From assembly GCA_905116865.2 (NCBI GenBank), contig CAJHNH020002491.1, positions 326,642 to 390,641 on the forward strand: a stretch of 64,000 nt of DNA. Direction: 5' to 3'. Source of the DNA: Candidula unifasciata (Eukaryota; Mollusca; Gastropoda; Stylommatophora; Geomitridae). Position numbers and translations under genes: made by a program. Of this stretch, positions 33,301 through 47,719 are shown one piece after another (the stretch's first letter is position 1; each line of letters opens with the position of its first letter). Below the pieces are notes generated by a model. It worked only from the letters and a program-made list of their open reading frames with translations, did not search any database and was not told the origin of the DNA.

Positions 33301-36300
33301 GATTAACCAGAACTTTCTGCTGGAATTTATAGCCAGGGAATAAGATGAAGACGATCTTTCATGGGATATCCCAGTACTTATTCTAGGCTCGGTTAACCTG
33401 TGAGTTCATGTCATTTTATAAGAGATTGTCTTAATGGAATTTAATAACAGTATGCAAAACACAGAAGAGTTAAATGGTATGGTAGGAGCACTAATGTGGA
33501 GCTTAGTAGAGAACTAAATGAATTCCAGAGAGTCCTGAGGTGAAGAAAAGCATCTGATATTGGATAGGATACATGCTGAAAAAACCTGAGAACAAAAAAC
33601 TAGAAGGACTTTATACTGGAACCCACAAGGGCGTTAAAAAAGGGCAGACCAAACAACACATAAAGAAGGGCTGATGACATGGGGAAAGCTGCATGCACTT
33701 GGAAAGGATAGAATGACATGGCATGAGCTGGTTGAGAGCCTGTGTGCTATCGAGTTATAAAAGACAGAAGAAGAAAAAGAAAAACAAGAAGAATAAGAAG
33801 GAGGTGGAGGAAGAGAAGAAGAAGATGCCAACACAAAAGAAATAGCAAAAGTTAAATAAAATGGGTGCTGTATAGGTTAACTGACATTCGTTCGAATTCT
33901 GAGTGCATCTACCTGAGAAGTGAGAAATGAACAGTCTAAACTGAAATTAGCCAGATCTGTAGAATGGATGTGCATGCAGACACTTCTAGAATAGTACCTA
34001 AGTCCAGAAGTGAAAAAATAACTATAACTTTTCACTGAAGTTTACAGGTGGTGAATAGGATGAAGAAAAAGAAATAACAGTATGCCAGACACAAAATAAT
34101 AACAAAAAAGGGGACCAAAAATTGCTGCTGAATAATATCTAAATAAACAACTGCAAAAGCCAAACCTTCTCAAAGAGCAGATGGAAGATGTGTACGCTGA
34201 CATACAGCTGCTGGAGCTGCTGCAGCTGGGTGGCGAAAGGTTGAATGCTGGTGGTCAGACACCGACTGATGTCCGAGATGTCCTGGTCACTTAACACACC
34301 ACCATTGTGTGTCCCTGTGCTGCCCCGTCTGCAGAAGTTGGATGCAGGCTGAGAGGCAACATCAGTTTTTAGTCTCTGGACGGCTGCCAAGATTTCTGTG
34401 GCCTGGCTTAGAAGTTCCTGGTCAGAAAGAATAAATTAACAATATAATTCTCTGCCTAAAGCATGTGTTGAAGTGTTACGTTAAACAAGTGCTACTATGT
34501 GCCTGTGAATCTTGGAATATGAATGATAAATTATGAAGAACTTGGAAGGCTGTGGAGATGTGGTTTTCTAAGACACATGCTGTGGATATCCTGAACAGCC
34601 AAAGTAACTAACAATGACTTTCTGGAAATGAAATGAAATTAGAAAACTTTACACAACTACAAGAAAGAGGCAATCAATGTTCTTCAGTCATGTGATGAGA
34701 AGAGAGGCATTGGAGAACATGGAGATGACTGAAATTTCAGCGGTAAAAAAGGCAGAAGTATACCAAGAGAGAGACAATAATCGACAGCCTGCCATAAGAG
34801 GTCACAAAGGAGGGTTTGTGTTAGAGTGATTTACCTTACCATGTTAACAAAAATAAGGACACTTTTCAAACTATTATTGCAAAGGAAATACAGTATTGGT
34901 AGATCCATATTGTTTTGTATAAACCAGTCAACATGGTATGTATGATGTGTTAACATCCCATTAGCCAACTTTACTTCCCAATACAATTCCTTTTACTGAT
35001 TTTAGACTGGGTGAACTGTGAGCACTAGGTTAATTACAAACATTCACACAATAAGGTTTCCACATGTCAGCCAGTAGTAAACTTGAATTGAAAAATTCAA
35101 CCAATCTCCATTTATTCATGCATCTGAGTGACATAAATGTGCTGTGCCTGTTTACAGCAAAGTTGCGATATTTGCATCTTTTGGCTAATACATCCTACTT
35201 CATCACTGGCATGTTGTGGTTTATAGATAGACTGTGATATCTGCTCTTTTTAGCCCAGTACATCAGATTTCAACAACTGCTCCCCTTTTACAACACGTTT
35301 TCAAAGGGTCAGTGGGTCCATTCATCCCCCCACCCCCCACAAGTCCCATAATCTATATGGGGAAATTACTAATCAAAAGATAATAGGTATGTCTTTGGTA
35401 CCTAACCTACTGCATTGCATCATCAGTGGTCTACCTGTAATTAGTACAAATATGTCCCTTAGGATCAACCTCTTCGCTCAAGCTTTAATTTCAAATCTAT
35501 CAATTATAATCACGCTACTCCACCTAGCGCAGATGGTCTGTGAAAATATAGGCGCTCTTCCCATATACCTCATACACCTAAAGGAGTAAATACGGATCTT
35601 TACTTTTATTTAAATTATAATCAGTACTTTAAACTATTTTACTCTTGTAACTCTAATAAACTCTGGGGCAACTCAGTATTATCCATTTCATGTCAGTAAA
35701 AGTAAAATAAAGGGCCCTTTCCCACATCTTCAGGCATATTGGGTATATAGGGCTAGACCTATATTTTATAGACCAAACAGGACGTGGTGGGTGATGCAGT
35801 CAACATCACGCTGGCTGGCTTTATTTACCAGGACTGCACCTGGTACCTAGTCAAGGCTGGATTGACCTGGGAGTCAAGGTCATTTTTGGAGGGGAAAAAA
35901 GTCTGTTTTTTTTTGTCAGGATGTGAACCCATGACCTTCCACGTCTAGCCAGCTACACCACAGTAGCTCTTCTCATTTCATGTAAAAGTGAAAAAACTAA
36001 AGGACCCTTTTCCACACCTTTAGGCATATAGGGCATATAGGGCTAGACCTATATTTTTATAGACCAATCGGCACAAGATGGGTGATGTGGTCAGCATCAC
36101 ACCGGCCGCCTTTACTTCCCGGGTCATTTTTGAAAATAGTCTGGCTCCGCCAGGGAGCGAACCCATGACCTTCCGATCCACGGCGAGCGTCTAGCCACTC
36201 GGCCACGGCGACTCCCTCTCATTTCCTGTAGCAGTAAATAATTACAGTAAAACCTCACTAACATGAACTATTTTAAGAAGAACACTTGGTTAATATGAAC

Positions 36301-38555
36301 AAAATAGTAGTCCCTGTAGGGATTTATTAATCTGAGTCCCCACTTACCAGGAACTGTTTTTAACATTTCAACACACTCTTGATTTGTTTTTGGTCCTTTA
36401 GAAATATATGTTAATAAGGTTTTACAATATTTTTTGTTTGTTTTTGTTTACCTTGGCTGGGTCATACAGTGTAGTAGTGAAGTGGGCACGGTAGAGTTCA
36501 GCCTGGCTTAATGTCTTTCCCACAATCGGGTGCTCTCGCAGGAGTGGATGGAAAAGCTTGCAGATCTTGCGTTCAATCTTTTGAGAAAAACATACTGTAA
36601 AATGTACTGCAGGGAAATCCAGGAAGTCAAAAAGAGGTTTGAGCAATAGATCAACATCATGGCACAGGGGTTGTAACCTATAAGTGCTCTGTTCACTTCT
36701 AACTCAAGTCTGTCGGAAGAAGCTCAGCACATTGCACAGGCTCTGTAGCACCGGCGAGGTTCCTAAAATATTTTTTGAAGATTTTTAACTCAAAATTTTG
36801 CCCAAACGCAGTTAGGCTACTCTTTTAGATTTCCAACTGCCAAAGGATTTTTTATGTGCGCAACAATACATACGAGTGTCTGATCTCACTACCCATAGAC
36901 CAGGGGAAATTATTAGAAGTCCACGTGAACAGAAAAAACCCCAGCCTTCACATGGGCTTGAACTCGGCACCTTTAGCACTCTAGGTGGACAACATACTTC
37001 GAGACCACACAGCCCCCTAATTAATTAGGTAAAAATAAAAATACAGAACATCCAAAAGAAGCAGTTATCCATTTAATTTATTTTGGCCACATCTTAAAAT
37101 TAGAAAAAAAAATTGAATATTTTGTGACAACTGGAAAAATATTAATGGAGGTAATGAGACTGGAAAATAATGAGATAAACTTGTTGATGACCTTCTGTTA
37201 TAGCATGGAAAGGTGTCGGCACAAGAAATGACACTTGCTATTAGAGATCACAAGATGTGCAGAAGCCAGTCATGCCCAGAGGATATAAATTAAAGTATAA
37301 CTACATTAAAACTGGTCTTATGCAGCAAGCAAGAATGCTTATTCGTACCTCAAAGTATATACCTGAGGAAAATTAATATAAAATGGGAGGAAAACAAGAG
37401 GAATGGAAAAAAGAGAAATGTCTGGGCAACTACTAGCATCAACAGTTATGTCATATAAAATGCTGTTATACTGAACAGATTCTGAAAAGAGAATCCCCAA
37501 CACTAGTATCAACAGTTGCAAGTCAGATAAAATTGTTTTTTACTGAACAGATTCTGAGAAAAGATTAAAACAGAATCCCCAACTATAGTATCAAGAGTTA
37601 TGTCATATAAAATGGCGCTAAAGTGAACACATTCTGAGAAGAGATGAAAAGCAAATCACTAAAAAGGCACTGAAATGGGAAATAGATGGACAGAGGAATC
37701 GAGGATGTCCAAACTCTACAGCGAACGTTGATAAGAGAGGCCAAAGCTGCTGGACTGTATTCCATCCTTCATATTGAACTGATTGCACAGGATAGAATAG
37801 AATGGAGGAACAAACAAACCAACAAACTTTATTTTCAAAGGGTCACAAATTGGGCACACAGGCCCGTCTTACATTCGGCCCTTCCAAACACCCGTCTTTC
37901 ACACTGCCACTGTATTTTATCAATAAGCATCTTATATTCATATGATAATATGCATGTTATGAATATCAAAAAAAGAAATAAAGAAACACAGAAGCATTGG
38001 GGTAAAATGCAGGCATGCACATGCACGTGCGCATGCACACACACGCACACACGCATGCATGCACACACGCACAAACACACACACACCTTCACACACACAG
38101 AAGAGCCCTATATGAAATACAATGGCACAACACAACAGTGAATGAATAAATGAATATAAAGTATATGTCAGCATGTGTAACTTAGGCATTGTGAACATAC
38201 TTCATAATTCAAGTGTGCTTTGTTCCATCCCAGCTGCAGGTGATTTGACAGCAGGCTATTGTGCATTAGTTTTCACAGTGGCACTGAGAGCCGACCATTT
38301 AGAGGCAATGGCAAACAGGGCTAGCCCTATATTTTTTATACCAATCGGCACTCGGTGGGTGATATGGTCAACATCATGCCAGCTGCCTTTACTTCCCAGG
38401 ACTACATCTGGTACCCACTCAAGGCTGGAGTCAAGGTCATTTTTTTAAAAGTCAGGTTCCATTAGGATCCGAACCCATGACCTTCTGATCTGCAGGTGAA
38501 CATCTAGCCACTACACCACATTGGCTCAAATATATATATATATATATATTTATAA

Positions 38556-38631
<76 letters not shown>

Positions 38632-41600
38632 TTTTATATATATATATATTATTTTTTTTTATAAATATATATAAAGGATACTTAAGGAAACCAGGTAAAA
38701 CACTGCTGACATACCTCTTGGGCCCTTTCCTTGTGACGGTAAAACTGTATCAGGACTGTGAGCCTATTTTCGGTGACTCTCCAAGCATCTTCTAATTCTG
38801 TGCTCCATTGGTCAAGCTCTGTATATGTGTTACGTAGGTGTAACCTTAGTCCACTGACCAGCTCAGGATGAACAAGAGACAGGTGGGTGTCTGATGATGG
38901 GTGGTCTAGTAGAAAGAGGGTCTGCTTACACTGTGTTAGGTACAGAGGTAGTGAAGATTCTCTGAAATAAAACAAATATTATTGAAACATATTATTAGGC
39001 TTAGGCGTTGTGAGTCCGACTCGTAATTCCAATGTACTGTGATCGAAACCCACTGCTGGCTGCATGGATTTTTATCATGGTATGGAGCATTGCAGGTCAA
39101 CCCAGCCTAAAATGGGTACCAGGATGGGTGTCGTGGGAAAGTAAAGAAGGCCAGCGTAATGCTGACCACATTCCCCACCTAGTGCCGATTGGTTTGTAAA
39201 AATATGGGAGCTCTTCAAATATGCCCGATGCGTCTAAATGCATGTAAAGGGATCTTTACTGCTTTACTTTTACTGTGTTATTATGTATCCTTTTCAGTTA
39301 TTTGATATGGCTCTGAAACTTGGAGCACAACTAAAAGAGATGCAGGAAGAGAATTCTGAGTGTGTGTAAATCCAGGGAGAAAGATAGAGCATCCTGGAGA
39401 TTGACTGCAACCAGCCTTCACTGTGGAGATGGCACCTGATTGACTGACTGAATAATTAAGTAGTTTGAATCAATTTACATATTGTAATTCTTCATTATCT
39501 CAACATGTAAATGAATAAATCAAAAATGTATGTCACTGTACTCGGAACATTCCCAAGCTTACTCCATCTCCTTCCTTAGTAGCCAGTTAAAAGATGACAT
39601 GCTAATAGTACCTACTGCAACTTGATTAAAAACCCACCTATGTCTTCCCCTGAGTGTTAAATATCTTCCAGAACCTCTACTCTTCCCTGTTGAATTAATC
39701 TTTTCCCCGTCTGGGTTCTGAGGCCCTGTTATAGGAAAAACAAGAATAGACCCACTGCCTAAACAAAAGCATGTCGTAAGAGATGATTAATTGGGAGCTT
39801 CCTTCAAAGTCGGAGTGTATCTGCCTGAGAGGCAAGGAAACAGCAGTCTGCAAAACAAATTAGTCAGATCTGTAAAACTGATGCACACGCACTCAGGTTC
39901 AGGAACAGCACAGGAGACCAGAAGTGGATGAACAACCAGAACTTTCCGCCAGAGTTTACAGCTGGTGAACACGAAGAAGAAGAAGAAGAAGTAGAAGAAT
40001 TAATCTTTTAGTACATGCATTCCCTGTCTGTTCTATTGCACTATGCATTTGATCCCAGAGAGTTTTCACCAAGTTAACATATAAACAGTGTGAAACAAGA
40101 GAAGTTAATAGCAAAACTGACCCTTGAATAAAACATTACCTGACTCGGGAGAAGGAACTAAACTTACGATAGAATCATGTGGAACCTTTCTATCAGGTCA
40201 GCCAAGAGTTGCTGGACCTGGCTGGAGGACAGTCCTTCAGTCTCATATTCTTGCAGGAGATCAACCTTGTCTCGGACACTAGGCAGTTTTGTCAACAGGT
40301 CTCGACAAGCTTCAACACACTTGATAACAACCTGTACACAAATGAAACATATAAATAAATGTATGCACAGATATAAACAAGCTTGTGATTGCCTGTTTGA
40401 TAGGGGTCTCAGTTCAATCCCAGAAATGGCCAGATTTTTTTGGACCAGCAACAACAAAATTCATAATCAGTTTTAATCACCACTGATCAATGGTATCATG
40501 AAGGCTTTATCTTCTTCTTCTTCTCTTCTCCCTTGTACCTCAGTGAAGTGTCATGGGGGAAGGGGGGGGTGCAGCAGGGAGGGGAGATATAACGTTCATT
40601 ACTATTGAGATTGGCTTTATTCCTAGCATTCGTCTGATTTCGTGATTTCATATTCTATCTTTCCTTGAAAATCCTGCAGCTCTTCTAAGGCATTTCATCT
40701 CCATTGTCCCAATTTTATGTTCAGTAGAGGATGTGAGTGTTCACATTTGGCAGTGATAGCATAAAAAAATAGTTCTGATAAGATTCTCTTTTAGTTCTCC
40801 GGGGTATCTGCCTGTGTGTCAACAGGGAAGATAGTGACCAGTACTTGATTAGCTTTGGCATATCCTGAGCTAATTTCTCTGTCCAGTTTTCCATCGGATG
40901 TGAAAATTGCTCCCAAATACTTGAATTTCTTTGTCTTGAGGCTTTGTTTTTCAATTTTATTTCTGAATTGTCTTTATCTTATCATTAAGGTTAAGAGACT
41001 GAAATGGCCGGGGCACATAGAAAGAATGTCAGATGACAGAGAAGAAGAAACCATGTACACAAAAGTATTGATTGGGAGTAGACCATGAGGCAGACCAAGA
41101 AGACGATAGACAGATAACATCCAAGCAGACCTACAAACACTTGGAGTCTTTTTTTCTTATTCTCCACTTCCTCTTTTTTACTGCTTCAGGTGTCGAGGGA
41201 GATAAAATATTCTACTTCTTGCTCTTCTGGGCCACCTCATCTTGTTCTTGGTATTGCTGTGCTAACCATCTTTCTGCTCTTTTGGTCTTTGCTTTGTATG
41301 GTATGTCATCACAGGGCATTCTCTTTAAGTGGGCAAACCATTTGATTTGCTATAATTTAGAACTTATTCTATGCTGACTTTTTCTCTTATGACACTTCCT
41401 TCTTGATTTGATCTCTTCAAGTGACTCTTGCAGCCCTCCTCAGATATCCCACTTTCAGTTAATGTTGTTACCAGATATTTAAACTGAGATGGCTACTTAA
41501 TGCTTTGCACTTTACGGTGCTTTATTAATATTCTACCCCAGATGACATCACAGGACATTCCAACATTTTAGAGGGTGGCAGACTGGGTTTCCTAGCTTTC

Positions 41601-44600
41601 TGATGCTTTTAATGACCTCAAAACATCTAGAACTGGCCCTAACCCCAACCCACCTACGCCCCATGAGAGAGTGCAGCCTAGATCCCAAGACTACATGCAG
41701 CCTAGGTCCCACTACTGCATGTAGTCTACCTACCACCCCTTGAAATATTAGACTGTGCCGTCACCTGTGGATTTCCCCTGTCTGGGATAGGATGTTATTA
41801 AAGCACCCACTTAAATGCTATGTTTAGGTTCTGCTTCTTTCTTCCTAATGACATTACTTCTTCTGTCTTTTTTGCGTTGTCTTAAATTATTTAGAGTCAC
41901 CAATCAGAACGAAAGAGAAGGTCACTCAGAGAGATGGATGGAGGTGGTGATACCCGCAACCTGAAGAGCTGGGAATGCTGAAGGGCTGGGAATGCTGAAG
42001 GACTGAGAATGCTGAAGGGCTGAGAATGCTGAAGGGCTGGGAATGCTGAAGGGCTGGGAATGCTGAAGTGCTGGGAATGCTGAAGGGCTGGGAATACTGA
42101 AGGGCTGGGAATGCTGAAGGGCTGTGAATGCTAAAGGGATGGTAATGCTGAAGGGATGGGAATGCTGAAGGGATGGGAATGCTGAAGGGCTGGGAATGCA
42201 GAAGGGATGGGAATGCTGAAGGGCTGGGAATGCTGAAGGGATGGGAATGCTGAAGGGCTGGGAATGCTGAAGGGATGGGAATGCTGAAGGGCTGGGAATG
42301 CTGAAGGGCTGGGAATGCTGAAGGGATGGGAATGCTGAAGGGCTGGGAATGCTCAAGAAAAAGAAATACAGTTCTGGGGTTGGCAAAGCCTTAAAGAAAA
42401 GAGTACCAGATTGTAGTTCCAGAATTTGTCTGGGAATTGTCTGTGAAAGAAGGGCATCAGGGAAAGGAATCAGTCACCTCACCTCATATGTCATGTACAA
42501 GTAGGTATAATGCTCTAAAATGGAAGGTTATGCAGTGAAACTGTCTTTATTAAAATATATACACACATAAACACAAATATATATGCAAGGCATATACCAG
42601 AATACTTTAAAAAAGTTTTTGGTACTACCTGCCAATAGTTTTCACATGAGAAGGTCACAGGCCTCAGTGAGCGTTATCGTGTGACACAGTTCCTCCACTG
42701 ATCCATACAGTTTGGTTGCACGTTAGAATGTCAATGCCTGACCTGGGATCTTTCTACTGCATGTAAACAACATGTATGTAGCACATGTTCATTACTTTGT
42801 GGTGCCTCTCCCCAGTCCTCAATCTCTCTCACATATTGCCAAGTTGGTTGTGTCCAGTTCACAATCTAAAAAAACTTCTGCAAACTTTAGTTCGTCTCTA
42901 TATATTCATCTTTGAAGATGAGTTAAGTTCAGTTGTCAAGAATTGACATCACAGCACTCCGGGCATTCCCATGGATGCTCCATCCTCATCTTAAGCAGCC
43001 AGCGCAGAGTTCCAATACTGATGGTACCGGTCACAATCTGGTTATATGTCCGTCTTGACTTTCCCCTGAGTGTAATGAGCCGGCCAGACCCTCTGGTTAC
43101 ACATCTTTGAAGATGTGATGAATCATCCATTTCTTCTGATGCCATGATTGTAGAATTCCTCTACTTGGATCCCCAATCATGTCTTCAGTTTAGTAATTAA
43201 GTCCTGGTCATTTGAGAACAGAAATAAAAAGTTATTTAAAATCAATAATCACAGCCCTGGGCCTGAACGACTCTTCTTGTTTAAAAATATGAAGATTTCT
43301 TTCCATATTCTTCATTTTCCTAAAAGTAATTGGAGAAGTGCATTGTGAATATATTATATTTACCTGGTTCTCGTAAAAAAAAGAAGTACAAAAATGAGAC
43401 TCACATTGTACAGGTGCAGCCATGATTGGTGATTATATCGTATGGTTCCACAGAAATCTGCTGTCAGCTGGGATATGTCAATGTGGGTATAGAGTTCCTG
43501 TGCTGTCTTCATTAATACAACCTGACGATTGATGTTATAAAGGTCAAAGGTTGTAAAACAGGTCACAAATGGGGCAATGGCAGTAAAACATTCAAGAAAA
43601 AAATCCCAACTTTTATTCTATCAGGTTCCTTTGAAGTCTGAGTGCATCTGCCTGAGAGGTGAGAAACCAATAGTTTGCACACAAACAAGTCAGACCTTTA
43701 ATGGATGTGGATGCTAAACTCAAATTCTGGAACAAGACCAAAGTCCAGAAATGGGTGAACATCCAGAACTTTCCCCTGGAGTTTACAGCCAGTGAATGCT
43801 AAGAAGAAGGAGAGGAAGACTGAATCAGTCTTAGTAATATTTTTGTTTGGGTTGTTCCCTTCCAGAGCTGAAGTCTAAAGGATTAATAATGAGAATCAAG
43901 CAGGTACAAATCTGGGAAAACCTGGTCAAGCATACAGCCATTTAGCACAATTTTCCTGGTGCACCAAAAATGTATCACAAATTGACATGTAGCCAGTGTG
44001 GGTCGGTGTGAGTTTAGTATACAACAACATGCCACCAACACTTCTGTAGCTTTTGATGCAGTATTACATAAAACTGAATGTGGTATCTCAGGATGTCACC
44101 CACTGTGGTATATCGTGATGTCACCCAATGTTGTACATCATATCACCCAATGTGGTATGTCATCCAATTTGGTATATCGCGATGTCACCCAGTGTGGTAT
44201 ATCATGATGTCACTCACTGTGGTATATCATGATGTCACCATGTGGTAATGTGGTCACCCAATTTGGTATTCATGATGTCACCCAGTGTGGTATATCTTGA
44301 TGTCACCCCATGTGGTATATCTTGATGCCACCCCATGTGGTATATCGTGATGTCAACCAATCTTTCTATAGAATTTCAGCTCAAAAGCCCCTATTTTCTT
44401 CTAATGACTGCGAGATAGTCCATGACTCACACCTATAAGTTGCTACAGGAAAGATGCATGCTCTCGAAAATTTTGACTTTGATTTTCTTGCTGGTGGGTA
44501 ATCATACTTTTTCTTCTTTTTCTTCTCCTTTCTAGTTCACTGGCTGTAAGCTTTGGTGGAACGTTCTGGTTTGTTGTCCATTTAGACTTTGGATTTGTGC

Positions 44601-46293
44601 CAGGGCCTAAGTTTTGCGTGTACATCCCTTTTACACTTCTTTGTATGCAGTTGGTTGTTCCTTGCCACTCAACAGATGCACCCCAACTTGGAAGGAAGCT
44701 CCCAATTAGTCAACTCCTACCACATGCTTGTTGGGGAGGCAGTGGGTCTATTCTTCTTTTGCCCCACATAGGGCCCCGGAACTCGAGGAACGAGACTTTT
44801 AACTCTGTTTAATTTTTGTATTGCAATGGCCATCATCCTTTTGACCTATGTTGAACAGTTTTCAATGCTGTTTATTAAGGAGGCTAGATATTCAAAGTTT
44901 ATGACATTTATAATTTCTTTATAATTTATTGTTATTTTTGAATGAAAGGCAGTTTTGTCTGTGGACATTCCTTTCAGTTTTCTTTAAATTCAAAAACAGG
45001 TTTTGATCTTCACTGTTTTTAGGCAGACATGATTATAATGTTTCCCTTTGCACTGTTTGAAAGGGGGACGGTGTTGCCTGTAAGGTGAAGTTGTGGAAGT
45101 GTTGCCACTAATTAAGAGTGGATCATAACTGTCACAATAATAAACCACAATGTTACCAAATAATGAGGAAACTGCTAATACTTTACAGGTATTCATCCAG
45201 ACGTAGAGTAATGACACATTAATTAGAGAACCTAAAAAAAATTCTCCTGAAGCTGTCTGGACCACCAAGAACTGTTCTCAATGAAGACAGTTCATAGATT
45301 TTCCTACTTTTAGTCCCACCTAAAGCCACTGAGTTGGTATGGGAGTGTATTAACAACAGTCTTGTCTTGTCTTGTCTTGTCTTGTCCACAATTGCCTCAC
45401 AGCGTAGTGGGGAGTCGCAGTTTTCTATCCTGGGCCAGGTGTGTTGCATGTGTTGTGGTTAGTCCGTGTTGCCTCAGGATCTCTGATATATTGTCTATCC
45501 ATCGTACTCTCGGTCATCCTCTTGCTCTAGGGCAGTATTAACAACAGTGCCAAACGATAAACACTGAAACAGATTCTACCTACCTTGAATAGAGGAACTC
45601 GAGGATGTTTCTTGCTTGGCTTCACACCTAGAAGCTTCTTCAAGATGTGCGATCTGGTTTTATTGCGAGGCTTCAGAAAGTATACAGCCCCGATTGTGCC
45701 TCTTCGTTGAAGCTGTGTTGGGATTATTTATAGGTGGTGTCAGAAATATGAGACTTTATTATTATAATTATTATTGTTGTTTTGGTAGGATCGTAGTTCT
45801 ATCTCTCTGTATGCTTGTATGTATGTCTAACAGCGATTCGTTTTTTTTTTGTCAGTCCATCTGCCTGTCTGTCAGTCTACATAAATATAGGTTATTTCTT
45901 CTGTCTGCCACCCCCCCCCCTTCCGTGTCTTCATCCCAGATCATCTACCTATTGTGCATCTTAATCAACAACTGAAATAGAAAAAGAAGAAGGTAAGCAG
46001 TGAACTGATGATATTAGATCGGCAGGCAAGTGGTTTATCTACTTTACTGTACAGAATTATAATTATACCTCATTTAGAGTTTGAATCAGGAGCTTAATTG
46101 TGCACAGATGGATTGCTACCCAGGATGCAATTTTTTGAGGTAGTAGCCAGGAAGGGTAAAAACAGTTAGTTAAAGGGAGGAATGGCACTGGCACACATGC
46201 GATCCTAAAGAAGAAGAAAAAAGGAAAAAGAAGAAGAAGAAGAAGAAGAAGAAGAAGAAGAAGAAGAAGAAGAAGAAGAAGAAGAACAACAAC

Positions 46294-46344
<51 letters not shown>

Positions 46345-47683
46345 CTATGTATATTATACAATTTACTACAAATACCGTACCTCCACTGAATCAAGACTAA
46401 CCACCAACTGCTTGATGGCAAGAGCAGAAGCATGTCGAAGATCTGCTAGACAAGCTACAGGTAGAGTCTGGGACACTCCTGTGGCATCTTCACTGGATGC
46501 CTTGACATACTTGGAGATCTCGCTCAGGTGAAAGAACAGAGAGGTCACTCTGTCAGTGCTCCATTTGGTCAGCTCCTCCAACTTGTTTGTGGGTATGGTT
46601 ATGATGTAATGTCCAGTGAAGCAACGGCCACCTTCAAAACACAATAAACGAGGTAGCAGCGCAAAGTGAAAAACGTTCATATCCACTCCTTTACCTCTTC
46701 CTTATATATGAATGGATGGATGCATGGATGGATGGATGGAAGGATAGATGCATGCATGAATGGATGGATGCATGCATGAATGGATGGATGGATGGATGGA
46801 TGGATGGATGGATGCATGCATGAATGGATGGATGCATGAATGGATGGATGCATGAATGGATGGATGGATGACTGAATGGATGGATGCATGAATGGATGGA
46901 TGGATGTGTGAATGGATGGGTGGATGCATGAATAGATGGATGGATGCATGAATGGATGGATGCATGCATGAATGTTTGGAGGGATGCATGAATGGATGGA
47001 TGGATGGATGGATGGATGGATGGATGGATGGATGGATGGATGGATGGATGGATGGATGGATGGATGGATGGATGGATGGATGGATGGATGGATGGATGGA
47101 TGGATGGATGGATGAATGAATGGATGGATGCATGAATGGATGGATGGATGGATGCATGAATGGATGGATGGATGGATGGATGGATGGATGGATGGATGGA
47201 TGGATGGATGGATGGAAGGAAGGATGGATGGATGGATGGATGGATGCATGCATGAATGGATGGATGGATGGATGAATGAATGGATGGATGCATGGATGGA
47301 TGCATGGATGGATGGATGGATGGAATCATGAATGGATGGATGGATGGATGCATGAATGGATGGATGCATGCATAAATGGATGGATGGATGGATGGATGGA
47401 TGGATGGATGGATGGATGGATGGATGGATGGATGGATGGATGGATGGATGGATGCATGTATGCATGTATGCATGGATGCATGCATGAATGGATGGATGGA
47501 TGCATGAATGGATGGATGGATGGACAGATGCATGCATGAATGGATGTATGAATGGATGGATGGATTCATGAATGGATGGATGAATGCATGAATGGATGGA
47601 TGCATGCATGGAAGGATGGATGAATGGATGGATGGATTCATGAATAGATGGACAGATGGACATATAGATAGAGAATATATTTA

Positions 47684-47719
<36 letters not shown>

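Noticed and set aside
37835..38198. Cys/Val-rich minus frames
   Set aside because: Readings of the CA/GC alternating tract.
41922..42386. 154-codon minus frame with a 6-residue repeat
   Set aside because: The 18-bp minisatellite keeps the frame open by period alone; it lies in an intron without good splice sites around it.
44085..44358. CRISPR-like array (spaced repeats)
   Set aside because: Units are contiguous 25-bp minisatellite copies without unique spacers, in a eukaryotic intron.
46677..47663. Long minus-strand frame of 328 codons (SIHPSIHP...), and two more overlapping it
   Set aside because: Product of the GGAT tetranucleotide array: all three minus frames are open and read the same 4-residue repeat. 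No splice or coding signal.
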